Below are positions 62,772 through 64,000 of a stretch of 64,000 bases of DNA, piece after piece. The notes under the pieces were generated by a model, which worked only from the letters and a program-made list of their open reading frames with translations, was not told the DNA's origin and made no database searches. Source of the DNA: Rhodopirellula islandica (GTDB lineage Bacteria; Planctomycetota; Planctomycetia; Pirellulales; Pirellulaceae). The DNA is taken from assembly GCF_001027925.1 (NCBI RefSeq), contig NZ_LECT01000017.1, positions 186,001 to 250,000 of the forward strand, in the 5' to 3' direction. A program made the translations under genes and the position numbers. Position 1 is the first letter of the stretch. Each line of letters starts with the position of its first letter.

Positions 62772-63191
62772 CTTGTGCCCCAGATGAGATTTCAATTTTT
62801 GTCCGATAGCGAACGATCCCGAACTCTTACACGTCTGACAGAACCCGGAGAGAAAGAACGGTCGAATATCATCGACAGACTTTGCCCAACCGCGAAAGAG
62901 TCCTCAGAGTCCCACCAGGCGGACAATGCAACTTTGACTCAAGCAACATCGCGTCCATGAAACGTGGCGTCCTGCGTTGGGGCGCAAAGCGAACGCAATC
63001 ATTGGAAAGCGATGCGGGTCAGGTAGAAGTTCGCAGCAAACCAGCATTCTCGACTCCAGTTTGTCTCGCCCCCAACGAGATTCCTTCACCGTCCAACTTG
63101 CCCCAACCGATCTCGACCTAAGACCCGAGTCATTTCGCAATCCGAACCGCCTTCGCTGGCACTCGATCTTTCTCAAAAAGCTTCTGTGGCG
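62772..63191. other. Divergent intergenic region between TpsA and OprB-type porin
   Basis: About 420 bases upstream of two oppositely oriented genes, so both promoters are likely here. No clear operator, repeat or riboswitch recognised. Confidence 0.45.
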
Positions 63192-64000
63192 ATGAATATC
63201 AAGGCATTGATCGCAGCGGTGGCCGCCTTTGGCCTTCCCGCAGCAAGCGGCCAAGAACTTGAGTTCCATTGCTACTCCGACACCGCATGCGACTCGTTGC
63301 TGGTGGACGCGACTCCCGAATGGGATCAATTCTTACTCGGTGACTGGTGCGGAACACGTCCCCGACTGGAAGAAACGGGCATCACGCCGTTCCTTTACTA
63401 CGACTCCATCTTTGCGGCCAACATCAACGGTGGCATCGGCACCGACCAAGCGTACACCGGGCAGATCTATGCCGGTGCCGACCTCGACCTGGAACAGATG
63501 TGGGGTTGGGACGGGACCACAATGAAGATCTCCATGGTCGAGCGTCACGGCGACAGTGTCAGTTCCGCGGTCGGTGGGATCTACGACCCAATGTGTATCT
63601 ATGGTGGGCAAGTCGGCTATCTGTACCAGTTGTGGATTGAGAAAACCGTCTGCGACGACGTGGCTTTGAAATTCGGCCGAGTGTCCGCCGACACGGATTT
63701 TGCAAACAACGGTTTGTATCGCTATTCACTCAGCACCGCCATCAACGGTCCGATCCGAGCGATGTTGTTAGAGAACATCATCACGTCCTTCCCCTATCCG
63801 GTTTGGGGCGGGCGAGTGAAGTACGCTCCCAACGACCAACACCAAATTCAGTTCGGTGTGTATCAAATCGGGGATGGCATGTGGGACTTCACCCAGCACG
63901 GGCTCGACTTCAGCATTCGTGGCAGTGACGGAGTCTCGTTGATCACCCAGTATGATTGGACGCCAGAAATCAATGGGCGGCCCGCTCGTCTGTTTTTGGG
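63192..64000 (+). CDS. OprB-family carbohydrate-selective porin, 3' part cut by the window edge
   Basis: At least 269 residues from ATG 63192. Signal peptide (ALIAAVAAFGLPAASGQE), then the OprB opening: LLGDWCGTRPRLEETGITPF, YDSIFAANINGG, and QIYAGADLDLEQMWGWDGTT. Later barrel strands include VALKFGRVSADTDFANN and FPYPVWGGRVKYAPNDQHQI. OprB porins let sugars cross the outer membrane and are widespread in planctomycetes. It is divergent from the TpsA gene, and the rest lies beyond 64000. Confidence 0.88.
   Translation, partial: MNIKALIAAVAAFGLPAASGQELEFHCYSDTACDSLLVDATPEWDQFLLGDWCGTRPRLEETGITPFLYYDSIFAANINGGIGTDQAYTGQIYAGADLDLEQMWGWDGTTMKISMVERHGDSVSSAVGGIYDPMCIYGGQVGYLYQLWIEKTVCDDVALKFGRVSADTDFANNGLYRYSLSTAINGPIRAMLLENIITSFPYPVWGGRVKYAPNDQHQIQFGVYQIGDGMWDFTQHGLDFSIRGSDGVSLITQYDWTPEINGRPARLFL

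Overview
The window looks like chromosome of a Rhodopirellula-type planctomycete. The signs are a DUF1559 pseudopilin-like protein followed by a tiny lipoprotein, a giant surface protein opening with a LEPR-XLL-type motif (LEDRILFDA), a GSSGG-repeat secreted protein, an IS4-type transposase remnant resembling those common in Rhodopirellula, and many families of palindromic intergenic repeats. No rRNA, tRNA, CRISPR array or complete insertion sequence was recognised.

Layout. 1-6.4 kb: a partial TPR/FG-GAP lipoprotein (-), a DUF1559 protein and small lipoprotein (+), and a glycerophosphodiester phosphodiesterase (-). 7.1-25.4 kb: a 3135-residue adhesin-like protein, then a TolC-type channel, a truncated SecA-like motor, an HlyD adaptor, a GAF-like/HlyD hybrid and a PqqD-like/M50-peptidase/HlyD fusion, all on the + strand and mostly overlapping. 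It reads as a candidate export system with no ABC transporter, and is the strongest candidate for something undescribed. 25.8-39.3 kb: mixed single genes (a twin-domain endonuclease/exonuclease/phosphatase protein, a SEC-C protein, a thioredoxin with zinc ribbon, an internally deleted CNNM/CorC-like protein, PAC2, Hsp20, an acyl-AMP ligase, a CBS-pair protein, a cytochrome c lipoprotein, a GSSGG protein) between repeats and decayed genes.

39.8-46.8 kb holds a complete JetABCD (Wadjet type I) operon, an SMC-like anti-plasmid defence system, with a repeat cluster at the end of jetB and in the unusual 248-base jetB-jetC gap. A Kv-type channel gene is convergent and overlaps the end of jetD. 48.2-54.9 kb carries an RND efflux pair (adaptor and permease) followed by a membrane alpha/beta hydrolase in the same orientation. 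55.6-62.8 kb is a two-partner secretion pair (TpsA haemagglutinin-like exoprotein and TpsB transporter). The window ends in a partial OprB-type porin.

Intergenic space is dominated by repeats. A MITE-like family with 16-17 bp terminal inverted repeats (consensus AAGCAGGTCGGCAGGA) has about seven copies or part-copies. A second, 116-bp near-perfect palindrome occurs twice, once nested inside a copy of the first family. There is also a 242-bp tandem repeat and a GACGCAGAG-type repeat. Several repeats reach into gene ends. All functions are inferred from reading the translated sequence; no database search was run.
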